A stretch of 64,000 bases of DNA from Chiridota heheva (taxonomy: Eukaryota > Echinodermata > Holothuroidea > Apodida > Chiridotidae), in NCBI GenBank assembly GCA_020152595.1, contig JAIGNY010001174.1, positions 1,196,001-1,260,000 of the forward strand, written 5' to 3'. The position numbers and the translations under genes are program-made. Numbering within the stretch: position 1 is the stretch's first letter; each line of letters starts with the position of its first letter. The notes beneath the pieces were generated by a model. That model had not been told where the DNA came from. It made no database searches and saw nothing but the letters and a program-made list of their open reading frames with translations. Shown one piece after another: positions 36,971-47,470 of this stretch.

Positions 36971-37369
36971 TCCAATCAACAAACCAACTAATGTTATTAC
37001 CCAGAACAAGTATTTGGTCTTTTTTGCGAAGAAACAAAAACATAAAGGTATAACAATATTAATAACAATAAGAAGCATAAATGTTTCGTGTGACAATAAG
37101 AAGCGTGCATGTTTTCTGAGACAATACGAAGCAAGAGGATGGAAAACAAGTAAAGGATTCTCTTTGAATGGAATTTAGGCGAATGTGAGCTGTCGATTAC
37201 GATAACGAATTTGTGTAATCTTTCTCCTCGCCCTGTCGGCCTGGTCCGACCAAATGTTAAAGACATCCTGGATTATCCCTTTCAATAATTTCAATTTATG
37301 AAATAGAATAACAGTCATCCCATATCAATACATTCAACTCAAATTATTGACACTTATATTGTGATGGGG

Positions 37370-37430
37370 AAGGGGATGGTGGGGGGAGGGGATGGTGGGG
37401 GGAGGGGGGGGGAGAGGGGTCCGGTAACAT
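37370..37430. repeat. G-rich tract in unit 2
   Basis: Runs of GGGGAAGGGGATGGTGGGGG type. The same site in unit 4 (43930-44010) is a longer GGGGGTGGAGGGTGG tract, and in unit 3 a GTGTGTGTG run. This is a length-variable part of the unit. Confidence 0.8.
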
Positions 37431-37767
37431 AATGAAGAGTGTTCACATAATATTGGAGGGGCTAATGAGGTCGGGTAACGTGATAACATATGTTCACCTA
37501 AAATGAATAAGGGATATATCCCCCGGCCAGCACCGGCTCCGCCACCCTGTCTAAAGACGGTTGTGCGTAGATGGAGGCAAACTGATTATTTTTTCTGGTC
37601 CAACTTGGAGGAAAATTCGTTTCGATTCTCTAATTTAGTTTTTCAAAGAGGTTTTTAATTTGCGCTCCTTGACTGTTTTACATTTATGCATGCTTTAATC
37701 ATGTCAATGGTTTTGTCTTGAACAAAAGGCACACTTCATAGATTAATGCTCGAGTTTAATTTTTAGA

Positions 37768-37895
37768 CAAAAGACTGGTCACCAGCCTGCCAGCCAATCA
37801 TAAAACTTTCAAGAGGAAAGGCATTTAAATATTTTACCGCTGAAAGTTTCAATTCGATATATATATATCCCTTTCACCAGAGTTACATTCTAATT
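37768..37895 (+). promoter_or_regulatory. U4 snRNA promoter, unit 2
   Basis: Conserved upstream block with CCAAT at 37794-37798, PSE-position motif TTTACCGCTGAAAGTTTCAA at 37833-37852 and the AT-rich stretch next to TATCCCTTTCACCAGAG. Confidence 0.6.
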
Positions 37896-38039
37896 ATCTT
37901 TGCGCAGAGGCGATATCGTAGTCAGTGAGGTTTATCCGAGACGCGATTATTGCTAATTGAAAACTTATCCCAATACCCCGCACTGGCGACGTGAAATACC
38001 GTCGACAGATGCAATTTTTCTCGGTTTCGAACGAAACCT
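37896..38039 (+). ncRNA. U4 spliceosomal snRNA, unit 2
   Basis: A 144-bp U4 gene with intact 5' stem-loop (GGTTTATCCGAG form, as in most animals), U6-pairing region, CCCAATACCCCGC, Sm site AATTTTT and 3' hairpin. Identical to unit 3 by eye over the whole length. Confidence 0.95.
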
Positions 38040-38514
38040 AATTATCAATTTAAACATACTGCAAACATAATTTATTTATTAGAAATCAAGGAGGTTGCAT
38101 TTGCATTCATTCATCTTTCATTTTATTTGATATTAATAAGTTAGCCATGTTGCAAGATATCAACAAAAAAAACAGATTGGCTGCATGGTTGAGTATTTTA
38201 CCTTTAAAATCTAATGGAGGTATGGGCCAAAATTTTACAAATGGCTTCTTTCTAAGGTTCCCCATTGCTCAGGAGAACTGTTTTTAAATCTATCATGTAT
38301 TTGTTTTCTGCAAATCTTTGTAGGCTTTGTATTTATATCCAGCTGATTCATAACCTCCTTGCAAAGGACAGAGCTTTAAACTTGAATATCTCCTTAATGG
38401 AATACGCTATTTGAATGCTTTCTTCAGCATTTTCTTTTTTTCAATGTCCTCTTAATATATTTTTAAATAACTTATAAACTTACGTGAACCCTGACCTAGC
38501 CTGTTAACCGAAAA

Positions 38515-38603
38515 GCGATAATTGCTATTCATACTTATCCCAATACTCCGCACTGGCGATGTGAAATACCATCGACAATTTTTCTCGGTTTCTAAACAAA
38601 ACC
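38515..38603 (+). pseudogene. truncated U4 pseudogene, unit 2
   Basis: Same truncated U4 as in unit 1, but keeping a decayed 3' hairpin (CTCGGTTTCTAAACAAAACC). It has TACTCCGC where functional copies have TACCCCGC, and ATTGCTATTCAT in place of ATTGCTAATTGA, so the U6-pairing part is damaged. Confidence 0.88.
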
Positions 38604-39334
38604 TGCAAAATTCCCGAAAATTTGCTTCAAGTCCTTATAATTAGTTGACAGCAGACTATAGTTTTCCATCTACCAGGTCCTGGGGAGGATCCGACTGAGC
38701 CTCCTGTATCCTGATCTCATGACATTTTGTCAATATGCGGGGCGATGTTCAATGGTGAACGTTTTGGATTCAGAGGCCTAACTAGATTTCGAGCACAGGA
38801 GAGTGTAAGACAAATTTGTGTGACAAAATTTTGCACTTGTCTACAATCACACATTAAAAAAAAGAGAGAAAATCCCCCACCCCCCAATCCCTCCCCCCCC
38901 CCTTCCACCCCCACCAAAAAAAAGAAGCAATGGAAGCCCCTGGAAAATGTTGATGCCCCAATACGGCTTAAATTCAAAACAAACTGACAATTTGAAAGTT
39001 ATAAGAAATGGCTATACTGTTATAAGAAGACAGTTTGAAATTCTAATGCTAAAATCCACTCAGATATAAGCATTTTATGATTATCATTTCTACACAGACA
39101 ATGAGGAGAAATTTTTCCTGAAAATTAAGAAAATTTGGGCAAAAATGTGCAGGCTATGGGGATCAAGCCCCATGTCCCTCCCTCTCTCTCTCTCTCTCTC
39201 TCTCTGGCTACGCCCCCTATTTTTGATGCTTAAAACTAGCCCATGATAATTATGGCTCTGGATTTTAAACGTGTGTAGACAGGTAGACGGGCATCTTTCA
39301 TATAGTCCAAGTTGCCCAAGTCAGACCCAATCAG
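38604..39334. repeat. shortened U4-unit spacer (unit 2)
   Basis: Compared with units 1 and 3, the sequence jumps from AAGCAATGG (near 38932) directly to AAGCCCCTGGAAAATGTTGA. This removes about 0.8 kb corresponding to about 41802-42605 of unit 3. It contains a (CT)n tract near 39178-39206. Confidence 0.85.
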
Positions 39335-39858
39335 CATCATGCAGAGTCGAGGGGAGATGATTGTTATATCTAAACGATTTGGGAAACATTGCAATATATC
39401 TCTGATTTAAACAGTACATCCAACATTTTAAATCTCTGTGCGACTAAGTGCCCCAGCAGCCAAGTATGATGTTGTTATAGCATCATGATGCCTAGTCGGG
39501 AGGACATGATTCTGATATTCGGGCAAGATTGAGATATACTCTCAAACATTACATATGACATTTTACATCTCTGCCCGACTAAGTACTCAAGTACAAAATG
39601 TACAAGTATGATGTTGTCAGAATCATCAGATCATGCCGAGTCGGCAGTCGGATTCGAGGATATGATTCTGATATCTAACTGAGTCGGGCATGGCTGACAT
39701 GACTGAGATCTATTCTGATAAAAGTGCATCCGATGAGTCTACAATTCTGCCGACTAAGATCGGTGTCCAATCAACAAACCAACTATGTTATTATCCAGAA
39801 CAAGTATTTTGTCTTTTTTACGAAGAAACAAAAACCCAAAGGTATAACAATGTTAATA
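39335..39858. repeat. about 150-bp subrepeats and unit end (unit 2)
   Basis: Equivalent of 36515-37051. The middle subrepeat has lost CTATAGACG-type sequence after TTCTGATA. It ends at the AACAATGTTAATAACAATAA junction that leads into the next minisatellite. Confidence 0.75.
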
Positions 39859-40020
39859 ACAATAAAAAGCATGCATGTTTCGTGTGACAATAAGAAGCGT
39901 GTATGTTTCCTGTGACAATACGAAGCATAAACTTGTTTCGTGTGACAATAAGAAGAGTGCATGTTTCGTGTGACAATAGGAAGCGTGCATGTTTCCTGTG
40001 ACAATACGAAGCATGAGGAT
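39859..40020. repeat. 28/30-bp minisatellite, unit 3 (about 5 copies)
   Basis: Five units of GTTTCGTGTGACAATAAGAA / GTTTCCTGTGACAATACGAA. Near-identical to the run at 43545-43690 in unit 4. Confidence 0.9.
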
Positions 40021-40628
40021 GGAAAAGGAGTACGGGATACTCTTTGAATGGAATTTATACGAATGTGAGCTGTCGATTATGATAAAGCATTTGTATTATC
40101 TTTCTCCTCGCCCTGTCGGCATGGTCCAACCAAATGTTAAAGACATCCTGGATTATCCTTTTCAATAATTTCAATTTAGGAAATAGAATAACAGTCATCC
40201 CATATCAATACATTCAACTCAAATTATTAACACTTATATTGTGATGGGGAGGGATGGTGTGTGTGTGTGGGGTAAAAAGGTCCGGTAACGTACTGAAGAG
40301 TGTTCACATAATATTGGAGGGGCTAATGAGGTCGGGTAACGTGATAACATAGGTTCACTTAAAATGAATAAGGGATATATCCCCCGGCCAGCACCGGCTC
40401 CGCCACCCTGTCTAAAGACGGTTGTGCGTAGATGGAGGCAAACTGATTATTTGTTCTGGTCCAAGTTGGAGGAAATTTCGTTTCGATTCTCTAGTTAAGT
40501 TTCTCAAAACGGTTTTTAATTTGCGCTCCTTGACTGTTTTACAATTATGCATGCTTCAATCATGTCAATGGTTTTGTCTTGAACAAAAGGCACACTTCAT
40601 AGATTAATGCTCGAGTTTAATTTTTAGA

Positions 40629-40756
40629 CAAAAGACTGGTCACCAGCCTGCCAGCCAATCATAAAACTTTCAAGAGGAAAGGCATTTGAATATTTTACCG
40701 CTGAAAGTTTTAATTCGATATATATATATCCCTTTCACCAGAGTTATATTCTAGTT
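40629..40756 (+). promoter_or_regulatory. U4 snRNA promoter, unit 3
   Basis: CCAAT at 40655-40659, PSE-position motif TTTACCGCTGAAAGTTTTAA at 40694-40713 (one T for C change against units 1, 2 and 4), AT-rich stretch, then the U4 start. Confidence 0.6.
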
Positions 40757-40900
40757 ATCTTTGCGCAGAGGCGATATCGTAGTCAGTGAGGTTTATCCGA
40801 GACGCGATTATTGCTAATTGAAAACTTATCCCAATACCCCGCACTGGCGACGTGAAATACCGTCGACAGATGCAATTTTTCTCGGTTTCGAACGAAACCT
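40757..40900 (+). ncRNA. U4 spliceosomal snRNA, unit 3
   Basis: A 144-bp U4 gene with all structural elements intact (5' stem-loop, TTATTGCTAATTGAAAACTT, CCCAATACCCCGC, AATTTTT Sm site, 3' hairpin). It matches unit 2 by eye, so these two are the most recently homogenised pair. Confidence 0.95.
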
Positions 40901-41375
40901 AATTATCGATCTAAACATACTGCAAACCTAATTTATTTATTAGAAATCAAGGAGGTTGCATTTGCTTTCATTCATCTTTAATTTTATTTGATCTTGGTTA
41001 GTTAACCATGCTGCAAGATATCAAAAACAAAAACAGATTGGCTGCATGGTTGAGTATTTTACCTTTAAAATCTAATGGAGGTATGGGCTAACATTTTACA
41101 AATGGCTTCTTTCTAAGGTTCCCCATTGCTCAGGAGAACTGTTTTTAAATCCATCATGTATTTGTTTTCTGCAAATCTTTGTAGGCTTTGTATTTATATC
41201 CAGCTGATTCATAACCTCCTTGCAAAGGACAGAGCTTTAAACTTGAATATCTCCTTAATGGAATACGCTATTTGAATGCTTTCTTCAGCATTTTCTTTTT
41301 TTCAATGTCCTCTTAATATATTTTTAAATAACTTATAAACTTACGTGAACCCTGACCTAGCCTGTTAACCGAAAA

Positions 41376-41464
41376 GCGATAATTGCTATTCATACTTATC
41401 CCAATACTCCGCACTGGCGATGTGAAATACCATCGACAATTTTTCTCGGTTTCTAAACAAAACC
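41376..41464 (+). pseudogene. truncated U4 pseudogene, unit 3
   Basis: Same form as in unit 2, including TACTCCGC and the decayed 3' hairpin. Missing the 5' about 50 nt of U4. Confidence 0.88.
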
Positions 41465-43014
41465 TGCAAAATTCCCGAAAATTTGCTTCAAGTCCTTATA
41501 ATTAGCTGACAGCAGACTATAGTTTTCCATCTACCAGGTCTTGGAGAGGCTCCGACTGAGCCTCCTGTATCCTGATCTTATAACATTTTGTCGATATGCG
41601 GGGCGATGTTCAATGGTCAACGTTTTGGATCCAGAGGCGTAACTAGATTTCGAGCACAGGAGGGTGTAAGACAAATTTGTGTGACAAAAGTTTGCACTTG
41701 TCTGCAATCACACAATATAAAATAATTGAGAGAAAATCCCCCACCCCAACCCCTCCCCCCCCCTTCCACCCCCACCAAAAAAAAAAAAAAAAAGCAATGG
41801 CATCGCTAGACATATTGGCTTGGGACACAATACTCAAGTACCAAACACGGAAATGCAAAACCGCCGCACTTACCCGCTTAAGCTCCTGGCAACGTCCAGG
41901 GATGAACCTGAAAAGTTCTTTTTTGTTGGCCAAAATTGCTGAATACCAACACAAAGTTCGAAAATGTTTTTGATGAAGAGAAGACAATTTTAAATCATGT
42001 TATAATCTAGGTTACCATTTATAAACAGGCAGATGAGAAATTCCCCCTTGAAATTAAGAGGAAGTCGGACAAATTGTAAAGTTCGTGGGCAAAGACTTGC
42101 CACTAAAATGTCTTAAAATAAACACAAAGTTCCGAAATATAAGTGAAATATTCTGGAGTTCTGGAGCAAAGCATGGGTATGGATCCAGAGGATCCAGAAG
42201 GGGACTGTTGAGAAGGGATCCAGGGGCGAAGCCCCGGAGTCTTTGAAGGCTTCTTGTCTTTGCTGCCCCAAAATGGCTGAAATTCATCACAAACTGACAA
42301 AGTTGTGGAAAATTAAGTGAAGATAAGAAAAAAATGTTAATGCTTAAATCAAGCATGATAAGCTTACCATATCTAAACGGGCAGAGAAGAAATTTCTCCT
42401 GAGAATTAAGAAAATTCGGGAAAAATTGCGCAGGTGTTTATTAGTAAAGCCTTGGTCTGAAGATGTCTTGTTTTTGATCCTCCAATATAGCTCAAAATCA
42501 ACACAAAGTTCCCAAAATGTAAATGAAAAATCGTGGGTCCTGGGGCTGTGGGGCGAAGCAAGGGTAGAGAACCAGGTGGGGCCCCTTTGAAGGGTCCACA
42601 GGGCGAAGCCCCGGAAACTTTTGATGCCCCAATATGGCTTAAATTTAGAACAAACAGACAATTTGAAAGTTATAAGAAATGGCTATACTGTTATAAGAAG
42701 ACAGTTTGAAATTCTAATGCTAAAATCCACTCAGATATAAGCATTATATGATTATCATTTCTACACAGACAATGAGGAGAAATTTTTCCTGAAAATTGAA
42801 AAAAATTTGGGCAAAAATGTGCAGGCTATGGGGAACAAGCCCCATGTCCCCTCCCCTCTCTCTCTCTCTCTCTCTCTCTCTGGCTACGCCCCCTATTTTT
42901 GATGCTTAAAACTGGCCCATGATAATTATGGCTCTGGATTTTAAACGTGTGTAGACAGGTAGACGGGCATCTTTCATATAATACAAGTTGCCCAAGTCAA
43001 ACCCAATCAGCATC
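41465..43014. repeat. U4-unit spacer (unit 3)
   Basis: Full-length spacer like unit 1: GATATGCGGGGCGATGTTC near 41594, C-rich and A-rich tract at 41740-41795, repeated GGGGCGAAGCCCC (42223-42235) and related blocks, and a (CT)n tract near 42854-42882. No gene recognised. Confidence 0.7.
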
Positions 43015-43544
43015 ATGCAGAGTCGAGGGGAGATGATTGTTATATCTAAACGATTTGGGAAACATTGCGATATATCTCTGATTTAAACAGTACATCCAAC
43101 ATTTTAAATCTCTGTCTGATTAAGTGCCCCAGCAGCCAAGTATGATGTTGTTATAGCATCATGATGCCGAGTCGGGAGGACATGATTCTGATATTCGGGC
43201 AAGATTGGGATATACTCTCAAACATTACATATGACATTTTACATCTCTGCCCGACTAAGTACTCAAGTACAAAATGTACAAGTATGATGTTGTCAGAATC
43301 ATCAGATCATGCCGAGTCGGCAGTCGGATTCGAGGATATGATTCTGATATCTAACTGAGTCGGGCATGGCTGACATGACTGAGATCTACTCTGATAAAAG
43401 TGCATCCGATGAGTCTACAATTCTGCCGACTAAGATCGGTGTCCAATCAACAAACCAACTATGTTATTATCCAGAACAAGTATTTGGTCTTTTTTACGAA
43501 GAAACAAAAACCCAAAGGTATAACAATGTTAATAACAATAAAAA
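43015..43544. repeat. about 150-bp subrepeats and unit end (unit 3)
   Basis: Near-identical to 39335-39858, supporting recent duplication of this part between units 2 and 3. Confidence 0.8.
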
Positions 43545-43690
43545 GCATGCATGTTTCGTGTGACAATAAGAAGCGTGTATGTTTCCTGTGACAATACGAA
43601 GCATAAACTTGTTTCGTGTGACAATAAGAAGAGTGCATGTTTCGTGTGACAATAGGAAGCGTGCATGTTTCCTGTGACAATACGAAGCGT
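43545..43690. repeat. 28/30-bp minisatellite, unit 4 (about 5 copies)
   Basis: Same order of variant units as in unit 3, which supports copying of the whole block. Confidence 0.9.
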
Positions 43691-44361
43691 GAGGATGGAA
43701 AAGGAGTACGGGATACTCTTTAAATGGAATTTACACGAACAGACAAATGTGAGCTGTCGATTATGATAAAGCATTTGTGTTATCTTTCTCCTCGCCCTGT
43801 CAGCATGGTCCGACCAAATGTTAAAGACATCCTGGATTATCCTTTTCAATAATTTCAATTTAGGAAATAGAATAACAGTCATCCCATATCAATACATTCA
43901 ACTCAAATTATTAACACTTATATTGTGATGGGGAGGGATGGTGTGGGGGTGGAGGGGTGGGGGTGGAGGGTGGGGGTGGAGGGGGTGGGTGGTGGAGGGT
44001 TGGAGGGGGAAGGTCCGGTAACGTAATGAAGAGTGTTCACATAATATTGGAGTCGCTAATGATTTTGGGTAACGTGATAACATATGTTCACCTAAAATGA
44101 ATAAGGGATATATCCCCCGGCCAGCACCGGCTCCGCCACCCTGTCTAAAGACGGTTGTGCGTAGATGGAGGCAAACTGATTATTTTTTCTGGTCCAAGCT
44201 GGAGGAAATTTCGTTTCGATTCTCTAGTTAAGTTTCTCAAAGAGGTTTTTAATTTGCGCTCCTTGACTGTTTTACATTTATGCAGGCTTCAATCATGTCA
44301 ATGGTTTTGTCTTCAACAAAAGGCACACTTCATAGATTAATGCTCGAGTTTAATTTTTAGA

Positions 44362-44489
44362 CAAAAGACTGGTCACCAGCCTGCCAGCCAATCATAAAAC
44401 TTTCAAGAGGAAAGGCATTTGAATATTTTACCGCTGAAAGTTTCAATTTGATATATATATATCCCTTTCACAAGAGTTACATTCTAATT
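44362..44489 (+). promoter_or_regulatory. U4 snRNA promoter, unit 4
   Basis: CCAAT at 44388-44392, PSE-position motif TTTACCGCTGAAAGTTTCAA at 44427-44446, AT-rich stretch. The last bases before the gene, ACATTCTAATT, match unit 2. Confidence 0.6.
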
Positions 44490-44633
44490 ATCTTTGCGCA
44501 GAGGCGATATTGTAGTCAGTGAGGTTTAACCGAGACGCGATTATTGCTAATTGAAAACTTATCCCAATACCCCGCACTGGCGACGTGAAATACCGTCGAC
44601 AGATGCAATTTTTCTCGGTTTCGAACGAAACCT
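44490..44633 (+). ncRNA. U4 spliceosomal snRNA, unit 4
   Basis: A 144-bp U4 gene with two differences from units 2 and 3 in the 5' stem-loop: GATATTGTAG instead of GATATCGTAG (nt 22, base of the stem, changing a C-G pair to U-G) and GTTTAACCGAG instead of GTTTATCCGAG. All other core elements are intact. The unit ends 59 bp downstream, so this copy lacks the pseudogene and the rest of the spacer. Confidence 0.93.
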
Positions 44634-44692
44634 AATTATCAATCTAAACATACTGCAAACATAATTTATTTATTAGAAATCAAGGAGGTTGC

Positions 44693-45124
44693 AAAAAAAA
44701 CCTTGAACCATTCTAAGGACCCCTTATTTGCTTATCATATTATTTGGGACTGTCTCATTGAAGTTTCGGATTCATGCTAAACTGATAAATGTATTCTCCC
44801 AAATTTTGGTTCTAAATATCTTGATCTAAGAGTTTTGTGGTAGCAAAAAAATAAGGGTCACGAGAAATGTTCAGACCGATAAAAGTTGGAATTTTTTTTT
44901 GGAGAAGGGGTGGGTGTGGGGAGATTGCCTCTAAAGCTATAATGCTGTCGTGTATGCTTTCGAAATACGTCAATCGAAAAGTGTCTCTAATATCCTGTGT
45001 ACCCCCTCCCTTGCTCATTAGATTCACATATCTTCCGCCATCCCTGCCTACCAGGGCTTCGCCAATGGACTACAATTTCACCCGATTTTTCTCAATTTGT
45101 ATAGGAAATTTATTTCTACTCTGC
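44693..45124. other. unannotated stretch beyond the U4 array
   Basis: Sequence changes abruptly at AAGGAGGTTGC to an A-run and unrelated DNA. No gene recognised. Confidence 0.5.
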
Positions 45125-45365
45125 TGCTCTGCCTACTTAAAAGTGGTAATCCTAATATACGAGTAGATTTTAACATGAGAATTTAAAATAGTCTTCTTCT
45201 CATCAAGTATACATTGTTAAACTTTGTGTTGATTTTAAGCCAGTTTAGGGTATCAAAAACAAGAAATCTTCAGACCAGAGCTTCATGAACCCCACAATTT
45301 TGCCCGAATTGTCTCCCTTTTCAGGAAAATTCCCAGGCTCATGCCTGTTTATAAACGGCAGTAGC
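45125..45365 (-). repeat. inverted fragment of the U4-unit spacer family
   Basis: On the minus strand this reads GGGAATTTTCCTGAAAA, AATTCGGGCAAAATTGTG, GCTCTGGTCTGAAGATTTC, TTGTTTTTGATACCC and AAAATCAACACAAAGTT, the same word order as the spacer at 35930-36060 and 42390-42520. It is diverged and inverted relative to the array. Confidence 0.7.
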
Positions 45366-45529
45366 GTATCTATATAAGGGGATAAAGGGGTAAGGGAGAG
45401 GGGGCTATTCAAGGCAAAGTAAATTCCGTAGGCCCCTTCACCATGCTTTTTATATATATTTTTTTTATTAAAACCATAAATATAATTCAGTGAAATATCA
45501 AATGAAACAGAAATTTTAGATGTTGGCAT

Positions 45530-46200
45530 TTTTTATTTGTGTCGACTGAATTATTGTTAATTTTGTATCAAAAATCCTCAGTTTTAGATTGAACAACCTT
45601 CAATTTTGGACCAAAATTTTCAATTTGCGGTCAAAAATTGTTCAATTTTACATTTCAAGATCTGCTCCTTCAAACTTTTGCCACAACTCTATTCCTGTTT
45701 TTATCTATACTGCCATACCATAGTATGAAGGAGAAGGTGACACACATGCCAGCTGACCGGCCTTTGTACATGTCGTTAACATGGTCCCACATTTAAATGA
45801 CTGAGATCCTAGTGGGAGTTATGATTACATAACATTACACATGCCGCCATTTTGGTAAGGAATGACCTTGGGTGGTCTCTAAGTGGCAAGTCCCGTTGAC
45901 TAAAGAACAGATCTTGGAATGTGATCAAAAATCATACACATGCCGCCATTTTGGTAAGGAATGACCTTGGGTGGTCTCTAAGTGGCAAGTCCCGTTGACT
46001 AAAGAACAGATCTTGGAATGTGATCAAAAATCTCAAATTTTAAGTCAAAAATCTTCACTTTTGGACTACAAATCTTCAATTTTTCGACCAAAAGTTACAA
46101 TTGAGGGTCAACTGTTTTGAAGTTTGGACCAAAACCTACAACTTGGGATCCGCAAAAATCTTTAATTTTGTACCAAGTGTCCTTCCAAAATCTTCCTGTA
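45530..46200. repeat. degenerate 21-25-bp repeat tract
   Basis: Words of the type TTCAATTTTGGACCAAAA recur many times on both sides of the 99-bp duplication (45545-45665 and 46030-46190). Confidence 0.7.
45837..46032. repeat. 99-bp direct duplication, near-exact
   Basis: ACACATGCCGCCATTTTGGT starts at 45837 and at 45936. The sequence is identical through GTGATCAAAAATC (ending at 45933 and 46032), so at least 97 bp match without change, which points to a very recent duplication. Confidence 0.97.
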
Positions 46201-46436
46201 GGCGGTGTGTTTCATGATGATATTAGGTTATGTTTTCTTAATTCAAATTTAAATTTGAATTATGTCGGAAATTGTGTGCGTGTGGTTTAACATAAATTAA
46301 GGTCCTGGTTTTGATAATCCACATCATGTCTCTCAGATGAATATTTCGTCACAGTCGAAGTGTCATCGCTTTACAAGTTTTCCCCAACGGATTGACCTGT
46401 TGAATGCCTGACAGCCTGATCCATTTACACCTGCAT

Positions 46437-46545
46437 ATGCCAATGTGTATAGCCGGATAGCCAATGTGTATAGCCAACAGGCCAATACGTATAGCCAATG
46501 AGTATATAACCAATGCGTATAGCCAATATAGCCAATGTGCATAGT
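46437..46545. repeat. short tandem repeat (GCCAATGTGTATA type)
   Basis: Six or so units of GCCAATGTGTATA with variable spacers of 3-9 bp. Confidence 0.8.
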
Positions 46546-46559
46546 ATTTTTATTTCATT

Positions 46560-47470
46560 TTATCTCAACCTGCTATAGTGCAGATGACTCACAGGCCGTA
46601 ATAAAAATACCCCTTCTTGAGTTTCGTCCGTGGCACTATTAGATGGCGTCTATGTCCCTACCGACTGGATTTGCCCCACTCCAGGGTCATAAATCCTGGG
46701 GGTATTTAACATAATGGTTTTGAAGAAAAAAACAGTGTTGGTGAACACTGTCTGACTAATGGGGAAAATATATGCATAATTAATTAAAGTAAGGCATTAC
46801 AATTTTAAATGGTGGGTCAGCAGCCAGTGAGTTCACAACTAATTATCAAAGGCCGTGGGACATTAAACCTTGCTATGCTATGCTAAATGCTGTAAAATGG
46901 TCAATTGTTAATCCATCTTGATGGAATGTTCTACTGCATACTTTCTTCCAATTAAAGCTCAAGGTATTGCTGAAAGCCAGGGTTGTAGGGAGCTTTTGAA
47001 AAGTGCGTGTGCGTGAAGAAAAAGGGGAGAGGGGATGGGGGGTTTCAAGTCATATGCAAAAGTCCGCCTCTGTTTGTAGACAATAAAGTGACCTCGAAGG
47101 GCACTTTAGTTTTAGAGAAAGGCATTTTTCCAATGGGACCACATTCCCCCGTACATGGATGGTAAAAATCGCCATTTTCCTACTATTGGGTCAGTAATTA
47201 GGGGGAATTTCTGAGATTATAAGCTATCAACGAATCGATTAAGCGTTAATCACGGAAGATTGTAAAGTGCATACACGGCAACTAACTCTTGTAAGCGTGT
47301 GTGCACTTACACTGAGGTATATGGGGATATTTTGCTGCTACCAACTTTCCAGGCTACCGTATAATATATGGCAAAACCGATGTAATGAACGTGGGCAGCG
47401 GACCGATTGGTTTAATCCCTAAAATGGGCTTTCAGACAAAAGATTTAAAAAAATGGGAAAGAAAGAACGG
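46560..47470. other. unannotated stretch with a SINE scrap
   Basis: No gene seen. Around 46825-46867 GCCAGTGAGTTCACAACTAA then AGGCCGTGGGACATT resembles the body of the SINE at 25771-26045. Confidence 0.35.

Larger units (their letters stand above)
33220..44692 (+). repeat. tandem array of U4 snRNA repeat units (3 units plus a partial fourth)
   Basis: Long direct repeats in head-to-tail order. Approximate units are 33220-37051, 37052-39858, 39859-43544 and 43545-44692. Each runs: 28/30-bp minisatellite, conserved flank, U4 promoter, U4 gene; units 1-3 continue with a MITE-end fragment, a U4 pseudogene, spacer with GGGGCGAAGCCCC hairpins, a pyrimidine tract and about 150-bp subrepeats. U4 genes are spaced 3.58, 2.86 and 3.73 kb apart. 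The last unit breaks off 59 bp after U4, at 44692. Tandem organisation of snRNA genes is known in sea urchins and other animals; this array was found by direct reading. Confidence 0.92.
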
